A stretch of DNA of 64,000 bases from DAOTTY01 sp034437575 (GTDB lineage: Bacteria; Chloroflexota; Anaerolineae; Aggregatilineales; Phototrophicaceae): contig DAOTTY010000134.1 in NCBI GenBank assembly GCA_034437575.1, positions 1 to 64,000 of the forward strand, read 5' to 3'. The translations under genes were made by a program, and so were the position numbers. This document shows, piece by piece, positions 42,236 through 50,391 of the stretch (its first letter is position 1; each line of letters begins with the position of its first letter). The notes beneath the pieces were generated by a model. That model did no database searches. It was not told the origin of the DNA and was given only the letters and a program-made list of their open reading frames with translations.

Positions 42236-45031
42236 ATGACCCACAAAACGAACAATCAACCGAACTCACCCACCGCCGCCAACCGCGCCGCCCAGGTCAG
42301 CCGTAAAGTGGCCCGGCGAGGTGCCCGCGAAACCCGCAAAGCCATCCGCCGCTTCGGTGCCCTCATGATTGACACCCTCAAAGCGCTGTTAGGGGTGGGC
42401 CAGCGCCGCCTCAACCGCCGCAACAACCGCACCACCATCGGGCGCTTCATCAACGACATCATCACCCTGGCCGAAACGTCTCACCTAACTGGCCTGCGCG
42501 TCAACCTGTCAGAAATCCTGATTGAACCGCGCTTCCTGGCAGCGACAGACATCATTGAACCCGTCGCTGAAGACGACGTGCTGCAAGAGGTGTACTACGT
42601 CGTCCCCCGCATCCCCGACCTGCCACAGATTGCCGCCCCATACAACATGCCCGCCTTTTCTATCCCCCAACTGGCCGTCGGCCACCGCCGTCTGGCTATC
42701 CTGGGGCCAACCGGCAGCGGGCGCACCACCGCCCTGATGGCCATTGCGCTGTGGGCCGTGCGAGAAATTGAGTTTGAAGAACCCAATGATCCGGTCAAGC
42801 AGCGTCTTGAACTCGAAGTCCAGCAGTTGACGGAAAAAGAGCGCAAAAAGCTGGAACGCGAAAAGCAAGAGCGCATCGAAGCCGCCCGCGCCCAACTGGA
42901 AATTGACCTCGCCAGCGGGCAGGTCGCCAAGTCAAAAGCAGTAACACAGGCCGAAGCCCACCAGCAGGAACAGGACGCCGAAGAAGACCCCCTGCCGCCC
43001 TTCACCAGCCTGGTTCCGTTGGTGGTGCATCTGGCTGACCTGCACGTTTCCAACAGCATGTTAGGGGCAGAAGTAGACCCCGCCGAGCCGCTCGTCCGGG
43101 CATTGCAGCGCAGTGTTAGCAGCCTCACTGCCCGCACCATCCCGCGCATGATTTACCGCCGCCTGGAAGAAAACAGCGCCCTTATCTTACTGGATGGCTA
43201 CGACGAACTGCCGCCCACCCAACAAAAGCGCGTTCAGGCGTGGCTGAAGGCGTTCATCGCACAGTATGGCAAAAACTTCATCATCATGACCGGCCCAGAC
43301 ATCGGTTATGGCCCGCTGATGAAAATGGGCATCACACCGCTGTTCGTCAAACCCTGGAACCACAACGAGATCAACACGTTTATCGAAAAGTGGGTAGAAG
43401 CGTGGCCAGATGCCAACAGGCTGCGGCGCAACAAACCCGGCCCCGCCGTAGGGGCAAGCCAGCGCAAACGGGCAGAAGTTGATAACTACGGCTTAACCCC
43501 GGCAGAACTCACGTTCAAGGTGTGGGCCATGTTCTCCGACGATACCGTCGGCTACCACCCTAGTGACTGGATTGAACCGTTTATCAAAACGTACCCACCC
43601 AACCCAATTGACTATGACGCCACGCTGCCCCTGCTGCAAAACGCCGGTGCCCTGCAAACCGACCTGGGCTTCATCACCCTTTCTGGCATTGAAGTGTTGA
43701 ACCAGCAAAGTGCCGCCGGGGCCATCAGCCAAAATGCCCTGGCCCAGCTAAACCCCAACGATGACGGGCTTGCAGACGATGACACCGCCGCCGAGGAAGA
43801 CGCCGAAGACGCCGCCGCCATTGAGCGGGCACGGCTGCTGCGTGCCCTCAGCTTTGCCGGGCTAATGACATCTTATCGCGGTGGCCGTTACCGCTTTCGG
43901 CACAGCCTGATGGCCGACCACTACGCCAGCCTGACGCTGCATCCCCTGCCACAAAGTGACCCCGCCTCGCTGTTTGAAATCGCACAAAAGCCGAACTGGC
44001 AGCGCCCGCTGCGGTTTGCCGCCGCCCACACTCAACTGGATGATGTCGTCCGTATGAAGTTAATGACCCACCCAGACCTGCTGCAATCGAGCCTGATTGA
44101 GATGACCCGCTGGCTGGCTTACACCCGCGAAGCCCCAGAATGGCGCGGCGAAATCCTGCGGCGGTTGGGCAACGCCTTCGTCCACCCCGGCCAATTTGTG
44201 ACCGCCCGCGAGCGCCTTGCCGCCGCGCTCGTTGCCAGCCGCGACCCCGACGGTGCCCTGAGTGTGTTTGAGTATGGCCTGCGGAGTGAAGACATCGACG
44301 TGCGCCGCCTGAGCTGCCTGGGTATCGGTGCGATGGGCGTTCACGGACGCCGCCTTACCGACCAGGTAGCCGCCCTCATCGAAGACCCTGAGCAAGATGT
44401 CCAGGTTTCCGCCGCCCATGCCCTGGTCGCTATGGGTACAGAAATCGCCAAGCAAACGTTGACCCAGGCCCTGTTAGAAGGTGAAGAGCGCTTGCAGCAA
44501 GCCGTGGCAGAAGGCTTCGCCCTGATGCCAGAAGACGGCTATGCAACCCTGTACGAAGCCGTCGAACACGAAGAGATGTTCGTGCGGCGCTCTGCGCTGT
44601 TTGGGCTGCGCCGGGTGGAAACGGAATGGGCACGCGACCTCGTCCATGAGCGCTTTTTGAATGAAAAAGAGTGGTTTGTGCGCGTCGTCGCGCAAGAAGG
44701 CTTCCTGAAGCAAGAGGCCGGGTTGGTTGGCCCAACGCCGCCCCCCAACGCGGAAGACGTGTTCTGGATTCAACGCTGGGCAGACAATCGCGGCGTGGCG
44801 ATGAAAGCGGGCCACAAATCCAATGAAGTGCTGCAAAAGGCCCTGGCCGACAACAACCTGGAAATCCGCACCATTAGCACGGTGGCGCTGGGGCAGCTTG
44901 GCGCAGCAGAGGCCGCCCGCCTGCTGTACGTGCGCCTGGCCGACCCCGAACCCGTCATCCAGGAAGCGGCCCACAAAGCGCTGGTAGAACTGCAAACCCA
45001 AATTGGGGATACACTCCCCGACCCGCGCTAA
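42236..45031 (+). CDS. NACHT-type STAND NTPase with HEAT repeats and altered P-loop
   Basis: The 931-residue protein has a basic N-terminus (about residues 1-60, rich in Arg). The NTPase domain has Walker A GPTGSGRT at residues 157-164, with Arg where Lys is expected, and a NACHT-type Walker B LLDGYDE whose acidic residues are D320, D323 and E324. A charged coiled-coil insertion (about residues 176-245) separates Walker A from the next strand. After a helical middle region, residues from about 640 to the end form HEAT-like repeats (for example VQVSAAHALVAMG and EIRTISTVALGQLGAAEA). NACHT proteins are signal-sensing switches, and several bacterial ones act against phages; no effector domain is recognisable here. 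ATG 42236 was preferred to TTG 42230. Confidence 0.82.
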   Translation: MTHKTNNQPNSPTAANRAAQVSRKVARRGARETRKAIRRFGALMIDTLKALLGVGQRRLNRRNNRTTIGRFINDIITLAETSHLTGLRVNLSEILIEPRFLAATDIIEPVAEDDVLQEVYYVVPRIPDLPQIAAPYNMPAFSIPQLAVGHRRLAILGPTGSGRTTALMAIALWAVREIEFEEPNDPVKQRLELEVQQLTEKERKKLEREKQERIEAARAQLEIDLASGQVAKSKAVTQAEAHQQEQDAEEDPLPPFTSLVPLVVHLADLHVSNSMLGAEVDPAEPLVRALQRSVSSLTARTIPRMIYRRLEENSALILLDGYDELPPTQQKRVQAWLKAFIAQYGKNFIIMTGPDIGYGPLMKMGITPLFVKPWNHNEINTFIEKWVEAWPDANRLRRNKPGPAVGASQRKRAEVDNYGLTPAELTFKVWAMFSDDTVGYHPSDWIEPFIKTYPPNPIDYDATLPLLQNAGALQTDLGFITLSGIEVLNQQSAAGAISQNALAQLNPNDDGLADDDTAAEEDAEDAAAIERARLLRALSFAGLMTSYRGGRYRFRHSLMADHYASLTLHPLPQSDPASLFEIAQKPNWQRPLRFAAAHTQLDDVVRMKLMTHPDLLQSSLIEMTRWLAYTREAPEWRGEILRRLGNAFVHPGQFVTARERLAAALVASRDPDGALSVFEYGLRSEDIDVRRLSCLGIGAMGVHGRRLTDQVAALIEDPEQDVQVSAAHALVAMGTEIAKQTLTQALLEGEERLQQAVAEGFALMPEDGYATLYEAVEHEEMFVRRSALFGLRRVETEWARDLVHERFLNEKEWFVRVVAQEGFLKQEAGLVGPTPPPNAEDVFWIQRWADNRGVAMKAGHKSNEVLQKALADNNLEIRTISTVALGQLGAAEAARLLYVRLADPEPVIQEAAHKALVELQTQIGDTLPDPR

Positions 45032-45084
45032 TTCGACTAAACTGGTTGCTCACCGATTCATCCCATTCAGGAGAGCAGCCCAAC

Positions 45085-45186
45085 ATGACAACAACCTGGC
45101 TTGATCGGCAGATGTACCCGTTTGAATCGCACTATTGGGGTTCCCCCCACGGCCAACTGCACTACGTTATAGGTACGAGAGGATGA
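45085..45186 (+). pseudogene. N-terminal remnant of an alpha/beta-hydrolase (haloalkane dehalogenase-like)
   Basis: A 33-codon frame with a good AGGAGA ribosome site reads MTTTWLDRQMYPFESHYW... and LHYV, which is the usual start of alpha/beta-hydrolases of the haloalkane-dehalogenase type. In intact genes LHYVDEG is followed by the oxyanion HG motif and the rest of the enzyme. Here the similarity stops at LHYV, four codons follow, and the frame ends at TGA. The sequence then passes into a palindromic element. The gene appears to have been cut by a deletion or insertion. Confidence 0.6.
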
Positions 45187-45203
45187 TTCGGGCTGGCATC
45201 CAG

Positions 45204-45227
45204 CGGACGCGCCGCTGCGCGTCCCTA
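45204..45227. repeat. Palindromic element (second GGACG-CGTCCCTAC hairpin)
   Basis: GGACGCGC and GCGCGTCC form an 8-bp perfect stem with a 4-base loop and are followed by CTACC. The same layout with a different stem is seen at 3013-3036. It lies just after the hydrolase remnant; the rest of 45187-45298 holds no gene I can recognise. Confidence 0.55.
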
Positions 45228-45298
45228 CCGGTTACATGGGTTGTGTAGTTGTGCGGGGGCCGTAGCCTGGGGTGCGGGTTAATCGACCAACAGTATCA

Positions 45299-45892
45299 TT
45301 AATTACTAAAATCGTTAGGGGTAGAAACATCCGGCAGCGTGACATTGGCCGGGTCACAGCGCACCAGGTCGGTAAAGCTGGTGTGGAAGATGTAAGTCTC
45401 ATCCGCAACGGCCAGCACAATGCGATAGCCCTCTACCTCCCCCGGCGGATACTCCAACTCTGGCAGTGGGCAGCCCAACCCGCCATCTGGCCAGCGGTAT
45501 GCCCGGATAAGCGCCACCTCAATCACGAAAGGGTCGGCTATATCGGCCAGGGCCATCACCCGCTGACGGGCCAGCAGCAGCAGTTCTGCCGCAACCGGGT
45601 CAAGGTCATCTTCTGTCGATGGCGCAGCGGGAATGGGTGTGGGGGTTTGCAGCAGGTCGTTCGGATTGATGCGCGGGGGGACTGTTGGCGTCGGAACAGT
45701 GGGGGTAAGGGTAGGGGTCGTCGTTGCGGGGATCAGTGTGATGGTCGGGGCAGGCGTTGCAGACGGCCCGGAATCTGGGGCGCAGGCCCCCAGGAACGTC
45801 ACAGCAACCACCAACCAGAATGCAGTCAAAGTGACCCGGGGGCGCAATCGGCTGTGGGGGACGCTTGGCACCCCCCACCCCGACTGTGACAT
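45299..45892 (-). CDS. Small lipoprotein with DGxLGCP/GYRI domain
   Basis: The 197-residue protein has a signal peptide ending in the lipobox LGAC, a Thr/Pro stalk (TPTLTPTVPTPTVPP) and a C-terminal domain of about 110 residues. That domain carries WPDGGLGCPLPE, EGYRIVLAVADETYIFHT and a final RCD. From memory, this DG.LGCP...GYRI.L...Y.YHT pattern is common in secreted proteins of Chloroflexota and Cyanobacteria; its function is unknown. ATG 45892 was chosen over the longer frame (45934) because it gives a proper signal peptide. It starts seven bases after the yggU stop. Confidence 0.75.
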   Translation of the reverse strand: MSQSGWGVPSVPHSRLRPRVTLTAFWLVVAVTFLGACAPDSGPSATPAPTITLIPATTTPTLTPTVPTPTVPPRINPNDLLQTPTPIPAAPSTEDDLDPVAAELLLLARQRVMALADIADPFVIEVALIRAYRWPDGGLGCPLPELEYPPGEVEGYRIVLAVADETYIFHTSFTDLVRCDPANVTLPDVSTPNDFSN

Positions 45893-45899
45893 CGCTGAC

Positions 45900-46205
45900 C
45901 TACGCTTCGCGCAGTTTGGCCTCAATGTCAGCAACGGTTACGCCCTCAATGCTGATGAGCTTCTCGCGTCCGTCGTAACCGGCCACAATTTCGATTTTGC
46001 CCGTCGGGACGTTAAGAAACTGGGCCAGCAGGTTCACGAGTTCGTCGTTGGCTGCCGGGTCACCTGCCGGGGCAGACTGCAACCGCACCCGTAGGATGTC
46101 TTCATCCACGCCCACGATCTCAGCTTCAACAGCCCGCGTCGTCACACGCACCGGGAAGGCAGCGCCGCTTTTAGCATCGGTGATTTCAAACTTGCGCTCA
46201 GACAT
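45900..46205 (-). CDS. yggU: DUF167/YggU family protein
   Basis: The 101-residue protein matches the UPF0235/DUF167 family in length and in the signature NDELVNLLAQFLNVPTGKIEI followed by a G-REK-like loop (GYDGREKLI). Its structure is a small alpha/beta fold and its function is unknown. GGAG lies before ATG 46205. It follows yggT and yggS as in many bacteria, which supports both the call and the operon. Confidence 0.88.
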   Translation of the reverse strand: MSERKFEITDAKSGAAFPVRVTTRAVEAEIVGVDEDILRVRLQSAPAGDPAANDELVNLLAQFLNVPTGKIEIVAGYDGREKLISIEGVTVADIEAKLREA

Positions 46206-46347
46206 AGTGTTTTCTCCAGTAGTTTATGCAACCGTGCTACCACGTTGCCAGCAGGCACGGAAAGTTCGCTCGCTCATTAGACCGCCAGTGAATTATAGCA
46301 CGGGCTGCATTTTGAGCGCAACGCACTCCGCAAGATTCGTAAAACCG

Positions 46348-46590
46348 CTAGATCAGGAAGTTGGCCAGCAGTTGCAGGCCCACCAGCAAAATCATCGGGC
46401 TAAAGTCGATGCCCCCCATCGGGGGCAGTGCATTCCGAAGGGGGGCCAGCACTGGCTCAGTAATATCGTAGATGAACTGCACGATGTTCATCACCGTAGG
46501 GTTGCTGTTGTCTATCGGAATCCAGCTCATTAGCACGCGGGCCAGTATCACCAGGCTGTAGACTTGCAAAAGTTGTACCAGGATAAACAT
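46348..46590 (-). CDS. yggT: YggT family membrane protein
   Basis: The 80-residue protein has two membrane helices (about residues 3-22 and 60-80) joined by the YggT signature: ARVLMSWIP, then IYDITEPVLAPLRNALPPMGGIDFSP. Family members are linked to osmotic and ion stress and to placement of cell-division or photosynthetic complexes. AGGAG precedes ATG. It is flanked by yggS and yggU. Confidence 0.92.
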   Translation of the reverse strand: MFILVQLLQVYSLVILARVLMSWIPIDNSNPTVMNIVQFIYDITEPVLAPLRNALPPMGGIDFSPMILLVGLQLLANFLI

Positions 46591-46643
46591 GGGGTCTCCT
46601 TGCTTACACGTTTGTTTTTGTCATCATTTGTTCCGTGAGTGCT

Positions 46644-47384
46644 TTAGTCACGCTCACCGAAGATGGCGCGACCCACACGCACGATGGTCGCCCCTTCTTC
46701 GATGGCAAGGGGATAGTCGTCCGTCATACCCATACTCAAATCGGGTAGCCCAACGCCAAACACTTGCTCGACTTCCGCTTTGAGGGCTGCCAGTGACGCA
46801 AACACAGCCCGCAGGTCGGCTTCTGGCGCACCGTAAGGTGCCATTGTCATCAGGCCACGCGGACGCAGCCCCTCCAGCGCCAACACCTGCCCGATCTCCT
46901 CCAACAGCGATTCACGCACCCCGGCATCAGCTTGCCAACCGCTGCCATCGAAGCCGTACTTCTGATCTTCCCCCGCCACATTCACCTGAATGAACACTCC
47001 CGGCGGGGTCAGGCTGTCGTCAGTCACAATACGGTTGATCTTTTCGGCCAGTTTCACACTATCTACCGAGTGAATCACCGGGAACAGGGGCAGCACGTCT
47101 TTCGTCTTGCGGCTTTGGATGTGCCCGACCATGTGCCAAACGGGTTGGCGGTCACCGCTCAGGCGCTGCGCCACTGCCGGAACCTTCTCTTGTGATTCTT
47201 CTACGCGGTTTTCACCAAAATGTTGCACGCCTGCTTCCAACGCCGCCAGCACTGCATCTACCGGCTTGCGCTTGCTCACCGCCACCAGCGTAATCTCGGC
47301 GGGGTCGCGGTTGGCACGGGCACAGGCAGCGGCGATGCTTTCCTGCACCTGCCGGATGTTATCGGCAATCGTCGCTATCGTCAT
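46644..47384 (-). CDS. yggS: YggS/PLPBP pyridoxal-phosphate homeostasis protein
   Basis: The 246-residue protein has the alanine-racemase-like TIM-barrel signature of YggS: the PLP lysine in VAVSKRKP (Lys38), HFGENRVEE, WHMVGHIQSRK, the SVDS segment, VNVAGEDQKYGF, GLMTMAP and the C-terminal LSMGMTDDYPLAIEEGATIVRVGRAIFG. It binds pyridoxal phosphate, has no known enzyme activity, and keeps PLP and amino-acid pools balanced. The frame is open far upstream, but ATG 47384 overlaps the pgeF stop (ATGA) and gives the usual length. Confidence 0.95.
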   Translation of the reverse strand: MTIATIADNIRQVQESIAAACARANRDPAEITLVAVSKRKPVDAVLAALEAGVQHFGENRVEESQEKVPAVAQRLSGDRQPVWHMVGHIQSRKTKDVLPLFPVIHSVDSVKLAEKINRIVTDDSLTPPGVFIQVNVAGEDQKYGFDGSGWQADAGVRESLLEEIGQVLALEGLRPRGLMTMAPYGAPEADLRAVFASLAALKAEVEQVFGVGLPDLSMGMTDDYPLAIEEGATIVRVGRAIFGERD

Positions 47385-48157
47385 AAACTTATGACGGCGG
47401 CAAAACGCCCCGTCTTCCCCTTTTCGGCACGATGTGAATGGAATTCTTGCGTGTGGGTGTAGGTGCAAATGCCCGCCACCTCGATATGCTGCACACCATG
47501 ACGGCGTAAATCGCGGGCGTTGGCTTCCCATAAATTCAGATAGGCCGTACCGTCGGCAGGGTCGCGCTTGATAAGGCCATCGGTTTTGCCAAAGTGAGCG
47601 CTTACAGCGGCTACCACTTCTTCACCCACCTGATAGCAGTCCGGGCCGATGCTGGGGCCAATCCCCGCACGGATGTCCCCCGGTTCAGCGCCAAACGCAT
47701 CTACCATCACCTGCACCACACTGGCCCCCGCGCCCTGCACCGTCCCACGCCAGCCGGCATGGGCAATGCCAATTACGGCCTGCACCGGGTCATGGAACAG
47801 CAGCGGCACGCAGTCTGCAAAGCGCATCATCAGGGGTGTTTGCGGCTGATTCGTCACCATGCCGTCGGCCCTATCCACCCAGCGCCGCCCCGGTACCGGC
47901 CCATTGACGATGACCGTATCTGCCGAATGCACCTGCCACACCGAACACGCCCGCGTCGCATCAACGGCCAATGCGTCGTAAACCAACCGATAATTTTCTG
48001 CCACTGCTACCGGGTCATCGCCCACATTACCGCCCAGGTTCAGCGGGCCATAAGGTGCCCCACTGGCCCCACCTAACCGCGTGAATACCCCATGCGTGAC
48101 GTTTGGCAAATTGGTAAAACGGTAGTGTGCCACCTCACCCGTTTGGATGCGCTCCAA
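47381..48157 (-). CDS. pgeF: Peptidoglycan editing factor PgeF (laccase-domain/DUF152 family)
   Basis: The 258-residue protein carries the family motifs: NLGGNVGDDP near the start, QVHSADT with the metal His, ADCVPLLF with the catalytic Cys, GIAHAGWRGT with the second His, and CYQVGEEV. The enzyme, with homology to FAMIN/LACC1, processes purine nucleosides and in E. coli keeps L-Ser out of peptidoglycan stems. It is the first gene of the pgeF-yggS-yggT-yggU run and is divergent from the response regulator at 48350. Confidence 0.95.
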   Translation of the reverse strand: MERIQTGEVAHYRFTNLPNVTHGVFTRLGGASGAPYGPLNLGGNVGDDPVAVAENYRLVYDALAVDATRACSVWQVHSADTVIVNGPVPGRRWVDRADGMVTNQPQTPLMMRFADCVPLLFHDPVQAVIGIAHAGWRGTVQGAGASVVQVMVDAFGAEPGDIRAGIGPSIGPDCYQVGEEVVAAVSAHFGKTDGLIKRDPADGTAYLNLWEANARDLRRHGVQHIEVAGICTYTHTQEFHSHRAEKGKTGRFAAVISL

Positions 48158-48177
48158 AGTTTGTCCTTTGCATTATT

Positions 48178-48191
48178 TGCAATTGATTGCA
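48178..48191. promoter_or_regulatory. Palindrome in the divergent pgeF / response-regulator promoter region
   Basis: TGCAAT-TG-ATTGCA is a perfect 6-bp inverted repeat in the A/T-rich part of the 192-base region between two divergent genes. TTGCA-type -35-like words and TATTGTAT and TATAAC -10-like words lie around it. It could be an operator; this is not certain. Confidence 0.35.
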
Positions 48192-48349
48192 TATTGTATG
48201 GGTTATAACACGATTGAGAAGCACTCATCTGCCTGTGGCTCGTTTTGTCATCTGAATCTAAGCCAATTACAAGGGACTATGGTACCATCCTATGGGAACA
48301 GGTAGGTGTACGGGTAGCGACATAGTAGCCAGCGCAGAGGAGCGTAACA

Positions 48350-49051
48350 ATGTTACCGAGGGATATGGCCGACACGAAACGTGTCATTGTTGTTGAGGAC
48401 CACCCTATCTATCTGGACGGCGTCCTAACGCGCTTGAAAATGGAAAATAACCTGGAGTTAGTGGGTGCCTACCAGGACGGCGGTCAGGGCTTGAAGGCCA
48501 TCCGCCAACACACGCCCGACGTAGCCATCATGGATGTGAACCTGCCCACACTCAATGGGTTACAGGTAGTGCGGCAAATGCGAGCCGAAAACATCCCCAC
48601 CCGCGTTATTGTCATCACGGGCCACCACGACCGCGAACAAACCCTGCACGTCATCCGCAGTGGTGCCCAGGCATATGCCTCAAAAGATATTCCGCCAGAC
48701 GAACTGGTGGCACTTATTCATCAGGTCACCCAGGGGATGTACGTCATCAATAGTGAGCCGATGACCCCCGCCCAGGTTCGTGATTGGGTTGCTAGCGAAA
48801 TCGAAAACATGAACGCCCATGTGGTTGAAGACGGCAACGAACACTACACCCCACTTAGCACCCGCGAGATGCAAATCCTGACGTGTGTGGCACACGGTAA
48901 AAGCAACAAAGAAATTGCCCAGGAACTCAAAATCAGCCAGCAAACCGTCAAAAACCATATGACATCCATTTTACGCAAACTCAACGTGGAAGACCGCACA
49001 CAGGCCGCCGTCGCGGCCATCCGGCATGGTTGGGTGCGCGTGCAAGACTAA
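48350..49051 (+). CDS. NarL/LuxR-family response regulator
   Basis: The 233-residue protein has a receiver domain with the E-D pocket near residue 17, phosphoacceptor Asp62 in VAIMDVNLP and Lys in YASKDIP, and a linker. A LuxR-type helix-turn-helix follows (about residues 165-228): LSTREMQILTCVAHGKSNKEIAQ and QTVKNHMTSILRKLNV. It is a DNA-binding regulator whose likely partner is the kinase 94 bases downstream. AGGAG lies eight bases before ATG. It precedes the Tad motor genes and is a good candidate to control them. Confidence 0.93.
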   Translation: MLPRDMADTKRVIVVEDHPIYLDGVLTRLKMENNLELVGAYQDGGQGLKAIRQHTPDVAIMDVNLPTLNGLQVVRQMRAENIPTRVIVITGHHDREQTLHVIRSGAQAYASKDIPPDELVALIHQVTQGMYVINSEPMTPAQVRDWVASEIENMNAHVVEDGNEHYTPLSTREMQILTCVAHGKSNKEIAQELKISQQTVKNHMTSILRKLNVEDRTQAAVAAIRHGWVRVQD

Positions 49052-49145
49052 AAGGCGACGCCGACCCAACTTGACACTTTTCAAAATGTCTCATATACCT
49101 GAATCTGATTAACAACGACGACCAGTGTGAACCGGAGACTTTGCG

Positions 49146-50216
49146 ATGACCGACACCATCTACGACAATCCTACAGATGAACTGCTGGGGATTATCAACC
49201 ACGAAATTACCGCCCTCAAACAGCGCCTGCAAGAAATCAACAGCCAGATTGACCAATACGAGCATATGGTGCGGCGCGAAGAACAGCGCAACACCGACGT
49301 GGCCACCACGCTGCAAGTGATGCGCGACAACATCGAAACCATGCCCCGCGAAGACATCCAATTGCGCTACGACGAGGCCATGGACGTGCGCTTTCGGCTG
49401 GCAACCATGCGCGGCCAGCTAGACCAGTACAAAGCCACCCGCGACCTTATCCAGGAAGAGCGCCAACTTCTTAGTGACATCCTGGCCCGTGTGCAGGGCG
49501 GCATCGAACTCTCTGAAGCAGAAGATGACACCAGCGAAGCTACCGCCAGCTCGCTTAACCTGGTGCGGATTATCCAAGCGCAGGAAGACGAGCGCCGCCG
49601 CCTCGCCAATCAGATTCACGACGGCCCCGCCCAATCGCTCACTAACTTCGTCCTCCAGGCAGAAATCGTCCAGCGCATGTTCGACCGCGACCAGGAAACC
49701 GCCAAAGAAGAACTGCAAAACCTCAAAGAATCGGCCAGCCTCACCTTTCAGCGCGTGCGCGACTTCATCTCTGACCTGCGCCCCATGATGCTGGACGACC
49801 TGGGTGTCATCCCCACCGCCCGCCGCTACATCGAAGCCTTCAGCAACAAAAGCGACATCACCGTCAACGAAGAAATCTTCGGTGGCGAAGACCGCCGCCT
49901 GGAGCGCTACCAGGAAGTGATGCTCTTCCGTGGCCTGCAAGACCTGATGGCCCACGCTCGTGACTTTGCTGACGCCAACGAAATCGACGTTCGTATGGAC
50001 ATTAGCGCTGATCGGGCAAACATCACAGTGACGGACAATGGCCGCACCTTTGATGCAGAGGAAGGGCTTTCTAGCGAACACACCGACGACCCCCGCGCCG
50101 CAGGTATCCTGATGCTGCGCGAGCGCTTCAAACTGATTAATGGTGATGTGACCGTGAGCGGCGGCGAGGGTGAACACACTCAGGTCCGCATCGAAATGCC
50201 CATCAACGAACAATAG
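49146..50216 (+). CDS. NarX-type (HisKA_3) sensor kinase with degenerate ATPase domain
   Basis: The 356-residue soluble protein has an N-terminal coiled coil (about residues 12-115) and then a HisKA_3 dimerisation box with the expected phosphoacceptor His158 in EDERRRLANQIHDGPAQSL. The C-terminal HATPase region is recognisable (RDFISDLRPMMLDDLGV, TVTDNG) but degraded. The N box reads LQDLMAHARDFA where kinases have E..L.N...HA, and G1/G2 read DNGRTFD and AAGILMLRERF. ATP binding may be weak or lost. It pairs with the NarL-type regulator just upstream. GGAG lies eight bases before ATG. Confidence 0.85.
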   Translation: MTDTIYDNPTDELLGIINHEITALKQRLQEINSQIDQYEHMVRREEQRNTDVATTLQVMRDNIETMPREDIQLRYDEAMDVRFRLATMRGQLDQYKATRDLIQEERQLLSDILARVQGGIELSEAEDDTSEATASSLNLVRIIQAQEDERRRLANQIHDGPAQSLTNFVLQAEIVQRMFDRDQETAKEELQNLKESASLTFQRVRDFISDLRPMMLDDLGVIPTARRYIEAFSNKSDITVNEEIFGGEDRRLERYQEVMLFRGLQDLMAHARDFADANEIDVRMDISADRANITVTDNGRTFDAEEGLSSEHTDDPRAAGILMLRERFKLINGDVTVSGGEGEHTQVRIEMPINEQ

Positions 50217-50391
50217 ACCCACGCAGGCAACGACATTCCAATGACTCGCCAGCTATCCCATTACATGTATTTATTTGACGTGGTGTCAGCATTAGCCTAA
50301 ACTATCTAAAGGGGATTCCCTAAGGTCTTTAAAGCACCATCCCAATGCAATCATGTGGGTGGGCACCAACGCAGATAAAGTGGAGAAGCTA

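Noticed and set aside
42236..45186. Complete antiphage defence island around the NACHT gene
   Set aside because: No nuclease, toxin, reverse transcriptase, integrase or transposase gene is nearby, and the flanks are ordinary genes. Only the NACHT protein itself remains of interest.
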